A stretch of 64,000 bases of DNA, taken from assembly GCF_014596915.1 (NCBI RefSeq), contig NZ_JACVWU010000017.1, forward strand, positions 1-64,000, in the 5' to 3' direction. The DNA comes from Streptomyces sp. TRM68416 (GTDB taxonomy: Bacteria > Actinomycetota > Actinomycetes > Streptomycetales > Streptomycetaceae). Of the stretch, positions 23,580 through 32,134 are shown piece after piece (position 1 is the first letter of the stretch; every line of letters starts with the position of its first letter). The position numbers were made by a program, and so were the translations under genes. A model generated the notes under the pieces. That model was not told where the DNA came from, did no database searches, and saw only the letters and a program-made list of their open reading frames with translations.

Positions 23580-25268
23580 ATGAACACGGACACCCAGCAG
23601 GTCGAGGCCCGCGCTCGGGTCTCGGCCGGTCCCCGGCCGGGTGCGGACGAATCGCATCTGCCCAACCGACGGATCTGGCTCGGCCGGGTCCTCGGCCCGG
23701 TACTCGCGTTCGCGACGTACTTCCTCCTCCCTCAGGACGCAGCACTGTCCACCCCGGCCAGAACCACGGCCTCCGTGGTTGTGCTGGTCGCCGTGTGGTG
23801 GATGACCGAGGCGATGCCGCTCGCGGTGACCTCACTCGTGCCGATCGTGGCGTTCCCCCTGCTCGGCGTCCTGGAGATCGGGGACGCGACCGCTCCCTAC
23901 GCGCACCCCACGGTCTTCCTCTTCCTGGGCGGCTTCGTCATCGCGCTGGCCATGCAGAAGTGGAACCTGCACAAGCGGATAGCCCTGCTGACCATGCGGG
24001 CCATCGGCACCAAGCCCCGGCAACTGGTGCTGGGGGTCATGGTGGCCACGGCGTTCCTCAGCATGTGGGTGTCCAACACCGCCACCACCTTGATGATGCT
24101 GCCCATCGGCACCAGCGTGCTGGCCCTGGTGATCGCCAAGCGCACCGGCGCCGGCAACACCGACAACGACGAGAACGCCGAGAACACCGACGACGCGGTC
24201 GGCGCCGGGGAAGGCGGGGGCGCCTCCGGGGCGGACGCCGGTATCGGCGGCCCCGTCTCCGAGCTGGCCGCCGACAAGGACACGCAGAACTTCGCCACCG
24301 GGCTGATGCTGGCCATCGCCTTCGCCGCCACCATCGGCGGTCTCGCCACCCTCATCGGCAGCCCGCCCAACCTGATCCTGTCCGGGTTCGTCGAGCAGAA
24401 CTACGACATCACCATCGCGTTCGCGGACTGGATGAAGGTCGGCGTGCCCCTCTCCGCGGTCTTCCTGGTCATCGCCTGGCTGCTGCTGACCCGGGTGATC
24501 TACCCGACGCGGCTCACCGACGTCGTCGGCGGCAAGGAGGTCATCCAGGAGGAGATCGACAAGCTGGGGCGGATGTCGCGGGGCGAGTGGAACGTGCTGG
24601 CCGTCTTCACCACGGCCGCCCTGCTGTGGGTCTTCAAGGAGCCGCTCACCGACTGGTCCGGGCTGACCTCGGTCCTCCCCTTCATGGGCAGGCTGACGGA
24701 CGAGGCCGTCGCCATCGCCGCCGTCATCGCGCTGTTCCTCATCCCCGCGGCGCGCAGCACGCGAGAGCGGGGCATGACGATGACCATGGACTGGCGTACC
24801 GCGCAGTCCGGCATCCCGTGGGGCGTGCTGCTGCTCTTCGGCGGTGGCCTGAGCCTGGCCAAGGCCGTGCAGGAGACCAAGCTGAGCGACTGGATCGGCA
24901 CGAAGATGAGCGGTCTGGGCAGTCTGCCGACCGTTCTGCTGATCGGCACCGTCTGCCTGATCATCCTGATGCTCACCGAACTCACCAGCAACACCGCCAC
25001 CGCGTCGACGTTCCTGCCGGTCCTCGGCGGCGTCGCCGTCGGTATCGGTCTCGACCCGCTGCTGCTGCTCGCGCCCGCCGCGCTGGCCGCCACCTGCAGC
25101 TTCATGCTGCCGGTCGGGACGCCGCCGAACGCCATCGTCTTCGGGTCGGGCCATGTGACCATGCCGCAGATGATCCGGGCCGGACTGTGGCTGAACCTCG
25201 TCGGCGTCGTGCTGATCACCGCCATGGTGATGCTGCTCGGCGGCTGGGCCCTGGGCATCAGCTTCTGA
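23580..25268 (+). CDS. DASS/SLC13-family anion (dicarboxylate or sulfate) transporter
   Basis: 562 residues from ATG 23580 with GAAAGGGA upstream; a GTG at 23550 is in frame but lacks a site. About 11-12 membrane segments. Both SNT hairpins of the family are present, VSNTATTLMMLP and TSNTATASTFLP, with IGSPPNL and GTPPNAIVFG loops that form the anion and sodium sites. An acidic Asn/Asp/Gly insert of about 50 residues after the first SNT repeat is unusual in length. It imports small dicarboxylates or sulfate with sodium. Divergent from the catabolic run, so it may take up the substrate or a product. Confidence 0.88.
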   Translation: MNTDTQQVEARARVSAGPRPGADESHLPNRRIWLGRVLGPVLAFATYFLLPQDAALSTPARTTASVVVLVAVWWMTEAMPLAVTSLVPIVAFPLLGVLEIGDATAPYAHPTVFLFLGGFVIALAMQKWNLHKRIALLTMRAIGTKPRQLVLGVMVATAFLSMWVSNTATTLMMLPIGTSVLALVIAKRTGAGNTDNDENAENTDDAVGAGEGGGASGADAGIGGPVSELAADKDTQNFATGLMLAIAFAATIGGLATLIGSPPNLILSGFVEQNYDITIAFADWMKVGVPLSAVFLVIAWLLLTRVIYPTRLTDVVGGKEVIQEEIDKLGRMSRGEWNVLAVFTTAALLWVFKEPLTDWSGLTSVLPFMGRLTDEAVAIAAVIALFLIPAARSTRERGMTMTMDWRTAQSGIPWGVLLLFGGGLSLAKAVQETKLSDWIGTKMSGLGSLPTVLLIGTVCLIILMLTELTSNTATASTFLPVLGGVAVGIGLDPLLLLAPAALAATCSFMLPVGTPPNAIVFGSGHVTMPQMIRAGLWLNLVGVVLITAMVMLLGGWALGISF

Positions 25269-25544
25269 ACCACCCGGGCGGCGCGTTGCCGGCGCCGGGC
25301 CATCCGGCGCCGGCAGGGCCGTGACCTGGAACCACCGGTGACGTGCTGCTGCCCTTCGACGGCCTGACCGAGACCGAGGGAGCCTCGCTGCGCACCGCCC
25401 GCCGCGCGAGCGCACCGCCCGCCCCGCGGGCGCACCGGTCCGGGCCGCACCCTCGTCTTCCGGCCCCGCGAACAATTCCGGCTCCCGGCTCACGGCGGAT
25501 TCCCTGCTCGCCACCCGCCCCTGTAATCAACTCCTTCTGCTCCA
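25269..25544. other. Intergenic region after the transporter gene
   Basis: About 275 bases with no supported gene. The start (25275-25320) holds complementary GCCGGCGC-type segments that could form a terminator for the transporter gene. Overlapping long frames here are low-complexity GC artefacts. Confidence 0.4.
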
Positions 25545-25572
25545 TTGACATCTCACACAGAAGGCCTAACTT
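25545..25572 (+). promoter_or_regulatory. Promoter of the LPMO gene
   Basis: Consensus TTGACA (25545-25550), 16-base spacer, TAACTT (25567-25572). The CebR-type operator follows at once, covering the expected start of transcription. Confidence 0.75.
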
Positions 25573-25586
25573 TGGGAGCGCTCCCA
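25573..25586. promoter_or_regulatory. CebR-type operator (TGGGAGCGCTCCCA)
   Basis: A perfect 14-base palindrome TGGGAGCGCTCCCA, the known binding site of CebR, the LacI-type repressor released by cellobiose in Streptomyces. Placed over the transcription start it should block the LPMO gene until cello-oligosaccharides appear. Confidence 0.88.
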
Positions 25587-25619
25587 TCACAGCCTTGCAA
25601 CTGGAAGGAGTCCCCCCAC

Positions 25620-26294
25620 ATGCGCACAGAAAGTCCGTTAACCGGGCGTTCGCGGGCGTCCCTCCGCCGGCCTCTCCAGGCGCTCGTCATGGTGTTCGCC
25701 GTGGTCGTCGGCGCCCTCGCCTGGTCGACCCCCGCCCAGGCTCACGGCACCGTCGTCGGCCCCGCCACTCGCGCGTACCAGTGCTGGAAGACGTGGGGCA
25801 ACAACCACACGAACCCGGCCATGCAAACCCAAGATCCCATGTGTTGGCAGGCCTTCCAGGCCAACTCCGACACCATGTGGAACTGGATGAGCGCGCTCCG
25901 CGACGGCCTCGGAGGCCAGTTCCAGGCACGGACCCCCGACGGCACGCTCTGCAGCAACAACCTCTCGAGGAACGCCAGCCTGGACAGGCCCGGACCGTGG
26001 AAGACCACCACCATCGGCAACAACTTCTCGATCCACCTGTACGACCAGGCGTCCCACGGGGCCGACTACTTCAGGGTCTACGTGAGCAAGCAGGGCTTCA
26101 ACCCCAAGACCCAGACCCTGGGCTGGGGCAACCTCGACTTCATCACGCAGACCGGCCGCTTCGCCCCGGCACAGAACATCACGTTCCCCGTCCAGACCTC
26201 CGGCTACACCGGACACCACATCGTGTTCGTGATCTGGCAGGCCTCGCACCTCGACCAGACCTACATGTGGTGCAGCGACGTGGACTTCGGCTGA
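25620..26294 (+). CDS. Secreted AA10 lytic polysaccharide monooxygenase
   Basis: 224 residues from ATG 25620 with GGAAGGAG upstream. The signal peptide ends at TPAQA, leaving His42 as the mature N terminus, one arm of the copper histidine brace; the second His is probably H146 (YDQASHGADYF) and the axial Phe is in the terminal WCSDVDFG. There is no carbohydrate-binding module. AA10 enzymes oxidatively cut cellulose or chitin using copper and peroxide or O2. The CebR operator in the promoter argues for cellulose. Monocistronic, with a strong terminator downstream. Confidence 0.93.
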   Translation: MRTESPLTGRSRASLRRPLQALVMVFAVVVGALAWSTPAQAHGTVVGPATRAYQCWKTWGNNHTNPAMQTQDPMCWQAFQANSDTMWNWMSALRDGLGGQFQARTPDGTLCSNNLSRNASLDRPGPWKTTTIGNNFSIHLYDQASHGADYFRVYVSKQGFNPKTQTLGWGNLDFITQTGRFAPAQNITFPVQTSGYTGHHIVFVIWQASHLDQTYMWCSDVDFG

Positions 26295-26361
26295 GCCGCA
26301 AAGCACCGCACACGGCACCGGCCTCGGCCGGGCGCCGGTAACCCGCCGCCCGGCCGACCGC

Positions 26362-26409
26362 GCCCCGTCGGGGCAGGGACCCCATGTGGTCACCCTGCCC
26401 CGGCGGGGC
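26362..26409. terminator. Strong hairpin terminator after the LPMO gene
   Basis: Arms 26362-26378 (GCCCCGTCGGGGCAGGG) and 26393-26409 (CCCTGCCCCGGCGGGGC) pair over 17 bases with one mismatch around a 14-base loop. It separates the LPMO gene from the convergent sigma-CAP gene. Confidence 0.85.
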
Positions 26410-26489
26410 CTCCTGCGTTCCTCACCTGACTCTGCCGAAGATCTTGGAGGTCGGTCATCGCGCGACCGAGACAGGACCGAACGCTCGAT

Positions 26490-28196
26490 TCAGTAGCCGA
26501 ACACCTGGGTCCAGGTCCAGTCGTCGTCGACAACGCCGAGGCCCATGGTGGTGAGGGAGCAGTTGAGGATGTTCTGCCGGTGGCCCGGGGAGTTCATCCA
26601 CGACTCCATGACGGCCTCGGGGGTGGGCTGCCCCTGAGCGATGTTCTCGGCCCCGGGCGACGGGTGTCCCTGGGCGGTGGCCCGGTCGGCGAAGGTGCTG
26701 CCGTTCAGGCCGGTGTGGTCGAAGTAGTCGTTCTGCGACATGTCCTCGCTGTGCAGTTGGGCGGCACGCGCGAGACGGTCGTCGGATGTCACGGGCCCGC
26801 ATCCGGCCTTCTCCCGCTCCGCGTTGACGAGGGCCAGCACCTGCGCGGCCGGGGCGGCCGCGGGGGCGGCGGCCGGGGACGCGGACAGCTGGGGCCTGGA
26901 CGGCGTCGGCTCCGCGCTCGTGCGCGACGGTGTCGGCGTGGGTTTCGGGGACGTAGCACTGGGCTTGGGGGAGGAGGACGCGCTGGGTGACGGCGACGGG
27001 GACGGTGAGGCGGAGGGGGTGGGGGACGCGGAGGAGGATGCCGGGGCCGGTGCCTCGGGCTGTGTGCCGGCGGCGGACCGGACCGTGTCGCCCTCCCCGT
27101 CCGGCTGCAGGCTCAAGGTCGCGACGGTGCCTCCTGCGATCAGTGCGGCGACCGCGGCGGCGACGCCGGCGGCGCGGCGGCGCTGCCGTATTCGCCTCCG
27201 CGCGCGGTGGCCGTGTCGCCCGCGGGAGCGTGCGGCGCGCGCCGGTGCGAGTACGGCAGTGGGGTCATCCGAGCCGGACTCCGGGTGGGCGAGGGCGTCG
27301 TCGTGCTCCGCGGTGGCGGTGGCGGTGGAGTGGCCGTGGTCCGGGTGCGCCGACATGCCGAAGGCGACGGTCGCCTCGGCCGCGGTCTCGGAGCCCTGGA
27401 AGGCCGTCAGTCCGGCGAGGCCGGTCAGCGCGGCGGCCACGGGCACCAGCCCCAGGCCCACCAGCAGTCCCTCGGCCGGGACGAGGTCGGCCCGGTGGCC
27501 GGAGCACCGTACGCACTCCCGGGCGTGGCGGGCGATGCGCTTGCGCCACAGCGGCGACGGGCGACCGTCCCAGTTCCCGATCACCTGGCCGAGGTCGGCG
27601 CACAGCGGAGTCGCGGACAGCGCACGTACCACCAGACGGGCGGTCTCCAACTGGGCCTTCATCCGCTGCACCCGTACGGCCGTGTGCTCCGGCGGCAGCT
27701 CCAGCGCCGCGGCCACCTCCGTCCGGCTCAGCTCGCCGACGGCCTCCAGCCACCACAGCGACAGCAGCATCCGGTCGTCGCCGTCCAGCCAGCGTGTGGC
27801 CTGCGCCACCTCGCGCCGCTGGCCCTCCAGCCCGAGGCGCACGATCGTCAGATCCACGAAGTCCGCACCGGGGTCGGCCACGTCGTAGGCGTCCTGGAGG
27901 TCCCCTCCCGCCGGCGCCACCTGCTGTTTGTAGTGGTGGGTGCGGATCTGGTTCATCGTGATGGCCACCAGCCAGGACCGGAAGCTGCCCGGGTGATGCA
28001 GCGAGCCGAGTCCGCGCAGCGCGCGCAGCATGGTCTCCTGTACGACGTCGTCGACGTCGGCGTGCCCGTTCAGCGCCCGCCCCACGATGTTGTACACCAG
28101 CGGCAGGTACGCGCCCACCAACTCGTCCTGCGCCCACAGAGCGCCGCGCTGGGCCGCCTCGACCACCGCGTACTCGTGTTCTCCCATTGCTGCCAT
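26490..28196 (-). CDS. ECF-like sigma factor fused through a membrane helix to an extracellular CAP domain
   Basis: 568 residues. Region 2 is at about 25-95 (VDDVVQETMLRALRGL), region 4 at about 150-190 (LSRTEVAAALELPPEHTAVR). A zinc-finger-like HARECVRCSGH lies near 228-238. After a linker comes one membrane helix (VAAAVAALIAGGTVATLSL, about 347-365), a Pro/Ser-rich wall-spanning stretch (about 390-440), and a CAP/SCP domain at 450-568 (LVNAEREKAGCGPV, HSEDMSQNDYFDHTG, ENIAQG). One chain thus joins promoter recognition to an external sensor domain, without a separate anti-sigma gene. Start uncertain between ATG 28196 and 28187. An OsdR-type box lies about 110 bases upstream. Confidence 0.85.
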   Translation of the reverse strand: MAAMGEHEYAVVEAAQRGALWAQDELVGAYLPLVYNIVGRALNGHADVDDVVQETMLRALRGLGSLHHPGSFRSWLVAITMNQIRTHHYKQQVAPAGGDLQDAYDVADPGADFVDLTIVRLGLEGQRREVAQATRWLDGDDRMLLSLWWLEAVGELSRTEVAAALELPPEHTAVRVQRMKAQLETARLVVRALSATPLCADLGQVIGNWDGRPSPLWRKRIARHARECVRCSGHRADLVPAEGLLVGLGLVPVAAALTGLAGLTAFQGSETAAEATVAFGMSAHPDHGHSTATATAEHDDALAHPESGSDDPTAVLAPARAARSRGRHGHRARRRIRQRRRAAGVAAAVAALIAGGTVATLSLQPDGEGDTVRSAAGTQPEAPAPASSSASPTPSASPSPSPSPSASSSPKPSATSPKPTPTPSRTSAEPTPSRPQLSASPAAAPAAAPAAQVLALVNAEREKAGCGPVTSDDRLARAAQLHSEDMSQNDYFDHTGLNGSTFADRATAQGHPSPGAENIAQGQPTPEAVMESWMNSPGHRQNILNCSLTTMGLGVVDDDWTWTQVFGY

Positions 28197-28304
28197 GCCT
28201 GACCACGTCCCCTTCCGGTCCGCGCATTCTTTCGCCCGGTACTAGGGGAGACCGCAGGCCGGGGGTGCCATAACAGAAATCGGCCCGGCGGGACGAGACG
28301 CGGC

Positions 28305-28318
28305 GGGCCGAACGGCCC
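28305..28318. promoter_or_regulatory. OsdR/DevR-type box before the DUF1876 gene
   Basis: GGGCCG-AA-CGGCCC, exact match to the palindrome that recurs through the dormancy island. 92 bases before the DUF1876 start and 109 bases before the divergent sigma-CAP gene. Confidence 0.7.
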
Positions 28319-28409
28319 TTCGGGCGGGGCCCTGGGGGACCTGGTGCCGTCCGTGCCGCCGAATGACCATGGAAGGGGGAGAGGGGGCCGACGGCAGGAG
28401 GAGGACGCG

Positions 28410-28700
28410 ATGAACCACACCGCGGAATGGAAGGTGCGCCTCTACCTCTTCGAGGAGGAGGGAACGACGAAGGCGCGCGTGGTGCTGGACACCGGGAACG
28501 CGTCGCTGACCGGTCAGGGGACGGCGCACCGCAACCCCGCCGACCGGGACGTGCCGGAGATCGGCGACGAACTGGCGGCGGGCAGGGCCCTGCACGACCT
28601 CGCCGGGCAACTGGTGGAGGCCGCCACGCAGGACATCGAGGGCATGGAGGCCCCCGTGCGCGAGCAGGCGCCCCGGCAGGCGGTCGGCTGGGCCGTCTGA
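28410..28700 (+). CDS. DUF1876 family protein
   Basis: 96 residues from ATG 28410 with GGAGGAGG six bases upstream. DUF1876 signature: EWKVRLYLFEEEGTTKARV, LTGQGTAHRNPADRDVPEIG and DELAAGRALHDLAGQL. The family has a dsRNA-binding-like fold; members are common in Streptomyces and Mycobacterium and often belong to DosR-type regulons. The exact OsdR-type box upstream fits that. Followed by the DUF1918 gene. Confidence 0.88.
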   Translation: MNHTAEWKVRLYLFEEEGTTKARVVLDTGNASLTGQGTAHRNPADRDVPEIGDELAAGRALHDLAGQLVEAATQDIEGMEAPVREQAPRQAVGWAV

Positions 28701-28755
28701 CACATCCGACGGCCGCCGCGGCGGCCGCAGCAGTGCGAGGAAGCGGGTGGTGATC

Positions 28756-28971
28756 ATGCGGGCCCGACTCGGTGATCGGCTCGTTGTCGAAAGCCCGACC
28801 ACGGGTGCCACCAGGCGGGACGGCGAGATCGTCGGACTGCGCCACGAGGACGGCACCCCTCCCTACGACGTGCGCTGGTCCGACACGCACGAGGTGACGC
28901 TCGTGTTCCCCGGCCCCGACGCGCACATCCGTCATCCGGCGCACCGGAAGGGAGTCCCGCAGGCCGGCTGA
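28756..28971 (+). CDS. DUF1918 family protein
   Basis: 71 residues from ATG 28756, the usual family start (MRARLGDRLVVES); GTG codons at 28747 and 28750 nearer to GAGGAAG are alternatives. The small beta-barrel pattern GEIVGLRHEDGTPPYDVRW, then SDTHEVTLVFPGPDAHI, defines DUF1918, of unknown role. It follows DUF1876 in the same direction and ends before a strong terminator, so the two are probably one transcript. Confidence 0.87.
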   Translation: MRARLGDRLVVESPTTGATRRDGEIVGLRHEDGTPPYDVRWSDTHEVTLVFPGPDAHIRHPAHRKGVPQAG

Positions 28972-29007
28972 GCCGTGCGGCTCGGTGGCCGGCGGACCGG
29001 AGCGCAG

Positions 29008-29043
29008 CGCCGCGGCCCCTCGATCGAACGAGGGGCCGCGGCG
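29008..29043. terminator. Perfect 15-base hairpin terminator after DUF1918
   Basis: CGCCGCGGCCCCTCG (29008-29022) pairs with CGAGGGGCCGCGGCG (29029-29043) around a 6-base loop. Confidence 0.9.
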
Positions 29044-29140
29044 GTGTCATGTCCGGTGCCCTCGTTTCTTCTCCCTCCGCTGCCCAAATCGCCCTGTGAC
29101 AAGCGGACTTGCTTCGTCCGGACGGGAGCGGGACACTGTT

Positions 29141-29160
29141 AACGCAAGTATGACTGCGTT
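29141..29160. promoter_or_regulatory. Candidate TetR operator
   Basis: AACGCA (29141-29146) and TGCGTT (29155-29160) form an inverted repeat with an 8-base spacer just before the small membrane protein gene. A TGCGTTA half-site recurs at about 29438, at the start of the TetR gene 29454. Confidence 0.45.
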
Positions 29161-29178
29161 AGTGAGAGGGTGAGGTAC

Positions 29179-29403
29179 ATGCTCCTCCCCGAGGGTTTCT
29201 GGATGTCGTTCACGCTCGTCGTACTGGTCGGCATGGCCGCCACGGCGGTCGCGGCGGTACAGGTCTCGGTCCTCGCGTCCGGTCGCACCCCGGCCCACCG
29301 GCCCGGGCCCGCCCGGCAGGCGAGCGCGCCGCCCGTCCCCGTGGTGCCCCTGCGCGCGGAGTACCGTGCGCCCGCGCCCGCCCCGCAGCGGCGAGCGAGC
29401 TGA
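29179..29403 (+). CDS. Small single-pass membrane protein
   Basis: 74 residues from ATG 29179 (GAGG just upstream); GTG 29170 is possible. One hydrophobic helix, FTLVVLVGMAATAVAAVQVS, then a Pro/Arg/Ala-rich tail. No family. It lies between the inverted repeat at 29141 and the TetR gene in the same direction, so it may be the target and partner of that regulator. Confidence 0.5.
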   Translation: MLLPEGFWMSFTLVVLVGMAATAVAAVQVSVLASGRTPAHRPGPARQASAPPVPVVPLRAEYRAPAPAPQRRAS

Positions 29404-29453
29404 TCCGCCTCCCCAGGAGGTCGAACGGCCGGGGCCTGCGTTACGTTGGCACG

Positions 29454-30053
29454 ATGCCGGCCCGAACCCAGCCCCACGCGCGCAGACCCGGCGGCCGCAG
29501 TGCCCGGGTGCGCGCCGCGGTGCTGGCCGCGACGGTGGAGGTGCTGCTCGACGGCGGCCTCGACGCGCTGTCGATCGGTGAGGTGGCCCGGCGCGCGGGC
29601 GTGCACGAGACGTCGATCTACCGGCGCTGGGGGACCAGGGCCAACCTGGCCCTCGACGCCGTACTGGACCGCACGGAGACGGAACTGCCGGTCCCGGACA
29701 CCGGCGCCCTGCCCACGGACCTGGGCGCGCTGCTGCGCCACACCGCCGCGTTCGCCCGCACGCCGCTCGGCGAACTGCTGCTGCGGATGGCCGTGCGCGA
29801 GGACATGGCCGAGTACGAAGGAGCCCGCGAGCGGTTCTGGGACCACCGCTTCGCCGCCGGGGCCGCCGTCCTCGACCGCGCCGAACAGCGGGGCGAACTA
29901 CGCCCCGGCATCGACCGCCGACTCGCCCTCGAAGCCCTGCTGGGGCCCGTCCACATGCGCCTCCTGCTCACCCGCGAACCCCTCGACGACGCCTTTCTCG
30001 ACGGGGTCGTGGACCTGGTGGTCTCGGGGGTCGGCGCGGGCGGGCGTCCGTAA
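29454..30053 (+). CDS. TetR-family regulator
   Basis: 199 residues. Helix-turn-helix at about 18-62: VRAAVLAATVEVLLDGGLDA, then SIGEVARRAGVHETSIYRRW. The C-terminal part resembles the TetR_C_16/11-type ligand domain (LLLRMAVREDMAEYEGAR). TACGTT six bases before the ATG could be a -10 element of a leaderless message. Regulated target is probably the small membrane protein gene upstream or an unlinked gene. Confidence 0.85.
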   Translation: MPARTQPHARRPGGRSARVRAAVLAATVEVLLDGGLDALSIGEVARRAGVHETSIYRRWGTRANLALDAVLDRTETELPVPDTGALPTDLGALLRHTAAFARTPLGELLLRMAVREDMAEYEGARERFWDHRFAAGAAVLDRAEQRGELRPGIDRRLALEALLGPVHMRLLLTREPLDDAFLDGVVDLVVSGVGAGGRP

Positions 30054-30119
30054 CGGGCGCCCGTGCCCTGAGAGACGCCGTGCCGCGTGGCTGTGCCGCC
30101 GCCGGGCCCGCTTGCGGCA

Positions 30120-31013
30120 TCATGCGCGCGAGGTCGCGATGCTGAGCGCGTTCGCCGCGACGACGGCCCCGATGGCGGCCCACTCCGCCCCGCCGAGGCC
30201 CTGGCCGAGGACGACGAGGCCGACGAGTGCGGCGAGGACGGGGTTGACGCTCATGAACAGGCCGAAGACCCGGGCCGGCACATGGCGCAGGGTGAACAGG
30301 TCCGCAAGGTAGGGGACGGCCGAGGAGAGGACCCCGGCGGCGACGGCGCAGCCGACGGCCGCGAGCGTGGGCGGCTGCCGTACGACGAGGACGACACCGA
30401 CCGGCAGGAACAGCAGCGCGGACAGCGCCGCCGCGGCCCCCGCACCCTGCGCGCCGGGGATGCGCCGCCCGACGGTCCGGTTCAGCAGGATGTACGACGC
30501 CCAGCAGGCGGCGGCCACCAGTCCCAGGGCCATGCCGAGGTAGTCGGCGGAGGGCCGCGGCCGCATCAGTACGACGACACCGGCCGTGGCGAGCAGCGCG
30601 CACAGGGCGTCCACCCGCCGCCGCGAGCCGGCCAGGGCGATGGCCAGCGGGCCCAGGAACTCCAGGGTCACCGCCAGCCCCAGGCCGACCCGGTCGACGG
30701 CGGTGTACAGCGACAGGTTCATCGTGCCGAAGACCACGGCCAGCAGCACCACCGGCCACCACTGGTGCCGGGTGAAGCTCCTCAGCCGCGGCCGGCCGAC
30801 GGCGAGCAGGACGGCGGCGGCGACGTACTGGCGTACCGCCACGACACCGATCGGGCCGAGCACGGGGAAGGCGAGCGAGCCCACCGCGGCACCGGTCTGG
30901 TTGGCCAGGCCGCTGCCGACCATGGTGGCCACGCCCGCGAGGCCGGCACGGGCCGACTCCGGTCGGGGGAGGGGGACTTGAGGGGCGGAGGCAGGTGCGG
31001 TTCGGACGCGCAT
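30120..31013 (-). CDS. EamA/RhtA-type exporter
   Basis: 297 residues with about ten hydrophobic segments arranged as two EamA repeats (FPVLGPIGVVAVRQYVAAAV in the first, WASYILLNRTVGRRI in the second, with SVNPVLAALVGLVVLGQ). RhtA-like members export amino acids such as threonine and homoserine. Divergent from a LysR gene 68 bases away, the usual arrangement for a regulator-exporter pair. Confidence 0.87.
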   Translation of the reverse strand: MRVRTAPASAPQVPLPRPESARAGLAGVATMVGSGLANQTGAAVGSLAFPVLGPIGVVAVRQYVAAAVLLAVGRPRLRSFTRHQWWPVVLLAVVFGTMNLSLYTAVDRVGLGLAVTLEFLGPLAIALAGSRRRVDALCALLATAGVVVLMRPRPSADYLGMALGLVAAACWASYILLNRTVGRRIPGAQGAGAAAALSALLFLPVGVVLVVRQPPTLAAVGCAVAAGVLSSAVPYLADLFTLRHVPARVFGLFMSVNPVLAALVGLVVLGQGLGGAEWAAIGAVVAANALSIATSRA

Positions 31014-31081
31014 GCAGGCATCGTGCTGCCGCCGAACGCATGCGCAAAATGCGTGCGCCGATCGATCTATACGCTTGAGTC

Positions 31082-31936
31082 ATGGATGTGGAGCTCCGCC
31101 AGTTGCGCTGCCTCGTCGCGATCGTCGACGAGGGCAGCTTCACCGACGCCGCCCTCGCGCTCGGCGTCTCGCAGGCCGCCGTGTCGCGCACCCTCGCCTC
31201 GCTCGAACGGGCCCTGGGAGTAAGGCTGTTGCGGCGCACCTCCCGCGAGGTGACCCCGACGGGCACCGGACTGCGGGTGCTGGCGCATGCCCGGCGGGTG
31301 CTCGGCGAGGTCGACGACCTGGTCCGCGAGGCCACCTCCGGACACGGGCACCTGCGGATCGGCTACGCCTGGGCCGCCCTCGGCCGGCGCACCTCGGCCC
31401 TGCAGCGCCGCTGGGCCGCCGCCCAGCCCGGGACGGACCTCCAGCTCGTGCGCGTCAACTCGCCGACGGCGGGGCTCGCGGAGGGCGCCTGCGACCTGTC
31501 CGTGGTCCGCCGGCCGCTGGACGACCGCCGGTTCGACTCGGCCATCGTCGGCCTGGAACGCCGCCTGTGCGCGGTGGCCGCCGACGACCCGCTGGCCCGG
31601 CGGCGCTCGGTCCGCCTCGCCGACCTCACCGGACGCACCCTGCTCGTCGACCGCCGCACCGGCACCACCACGGCGGAACTGTGGCCGCCGGACGCCCGCC
31701 CCGCGACCGAGGAGATCCACGACGTCGACGACTGGCTCACCGTGATCGCCACCGGCCGCTGCGTCGGCATGACCGCCGAGGCGACCGCCCACCAGTACCC
31801 GCGCCCCGGAGTGGTGTACCGGCCGGTGCGCGACGCCGAACCCGTCGCCGTACGCCTCGGCTGGTGGCGCGACGACCCGCACCCGGCGACGCAGACGGCC
31901 GTCGAACTGCTCACGACGCTGTACCGCAACGGCTGA
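31082..31936 (+). CDS. LysR-family regulator
   Basis: 284 residues. N-terminal winged helix MDVELRQLRCLVAIVDEGSF, ALALGVSQAAVSRTLASLER, then a substrate domain (residues about 90-280). TACGCT six bases before the ATG suggests a leaderless message. It probably controls the divergent exporter; the palindromic GCATGCGCAAAATGCGTGCG in the shared 68-base region is a candidate site. Its last codons and stop are part of a seven-copy 30-base tandem repeat. Confidence 0.88.
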   Translation: MDVELRQLRCLVAIVDEGSFTDAALALGVSQAAVSRTLASLERALGVRLLRRTSREVTPTGTGLRVLAHARRVLGEVDDLVREATSGHGHLRIGYAWAALGRRTSALQRRWAAAQPGTDLQLVRVNSPTAGLAEGACDLSVVRRPLDDRRFDSAIVGLERRLCAVAADDPLARRRSVRLADLTGRTLLVDRRTGTTTAELWPPDARPATEEIHDVDDWLTVIATGRCVGMTAEATAHQYPRPGVVYRPVRDAEPVAVRLGWWRDDPHPATQTAVELLTTLYRNG

Positions 31937-32130
31937 CGGAGCGGCCCGGCGTACCGCAACGGCTGTCCGACCGGCCTGGCGTGCCGCAACGGCTGACGGA
32001 TCGGCCTGGCGTGCCGCAACGGCTGACGGATCGGCCTGGCGTGCCGCAACGGCTGACGGATCGGCCTGGCGTGCCGCAACAGCTGTCCGACCGGCCTGGC
32101 GTATCGCAACGGCTGTCCGACCGGCCCGGC
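31921..32130 (+). repeat. Seven tandem 30-base repeats over the end of the LysR gene
   Basis: Units start at 31921, 31951, 31981, 32011, 32041, 32071 and 32101, each beginning GTRYCGCAAC and alternating GGCTGACGGA or GGCTGTCCGA in the middle. The first unit contains the LysR stop codon, so the repeat arose by copying the gene end outward. It fills the gap to the convergent Rv1733c-like gene. Confidence 0.9.
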
Positions 32131-32134
32131 CGGA

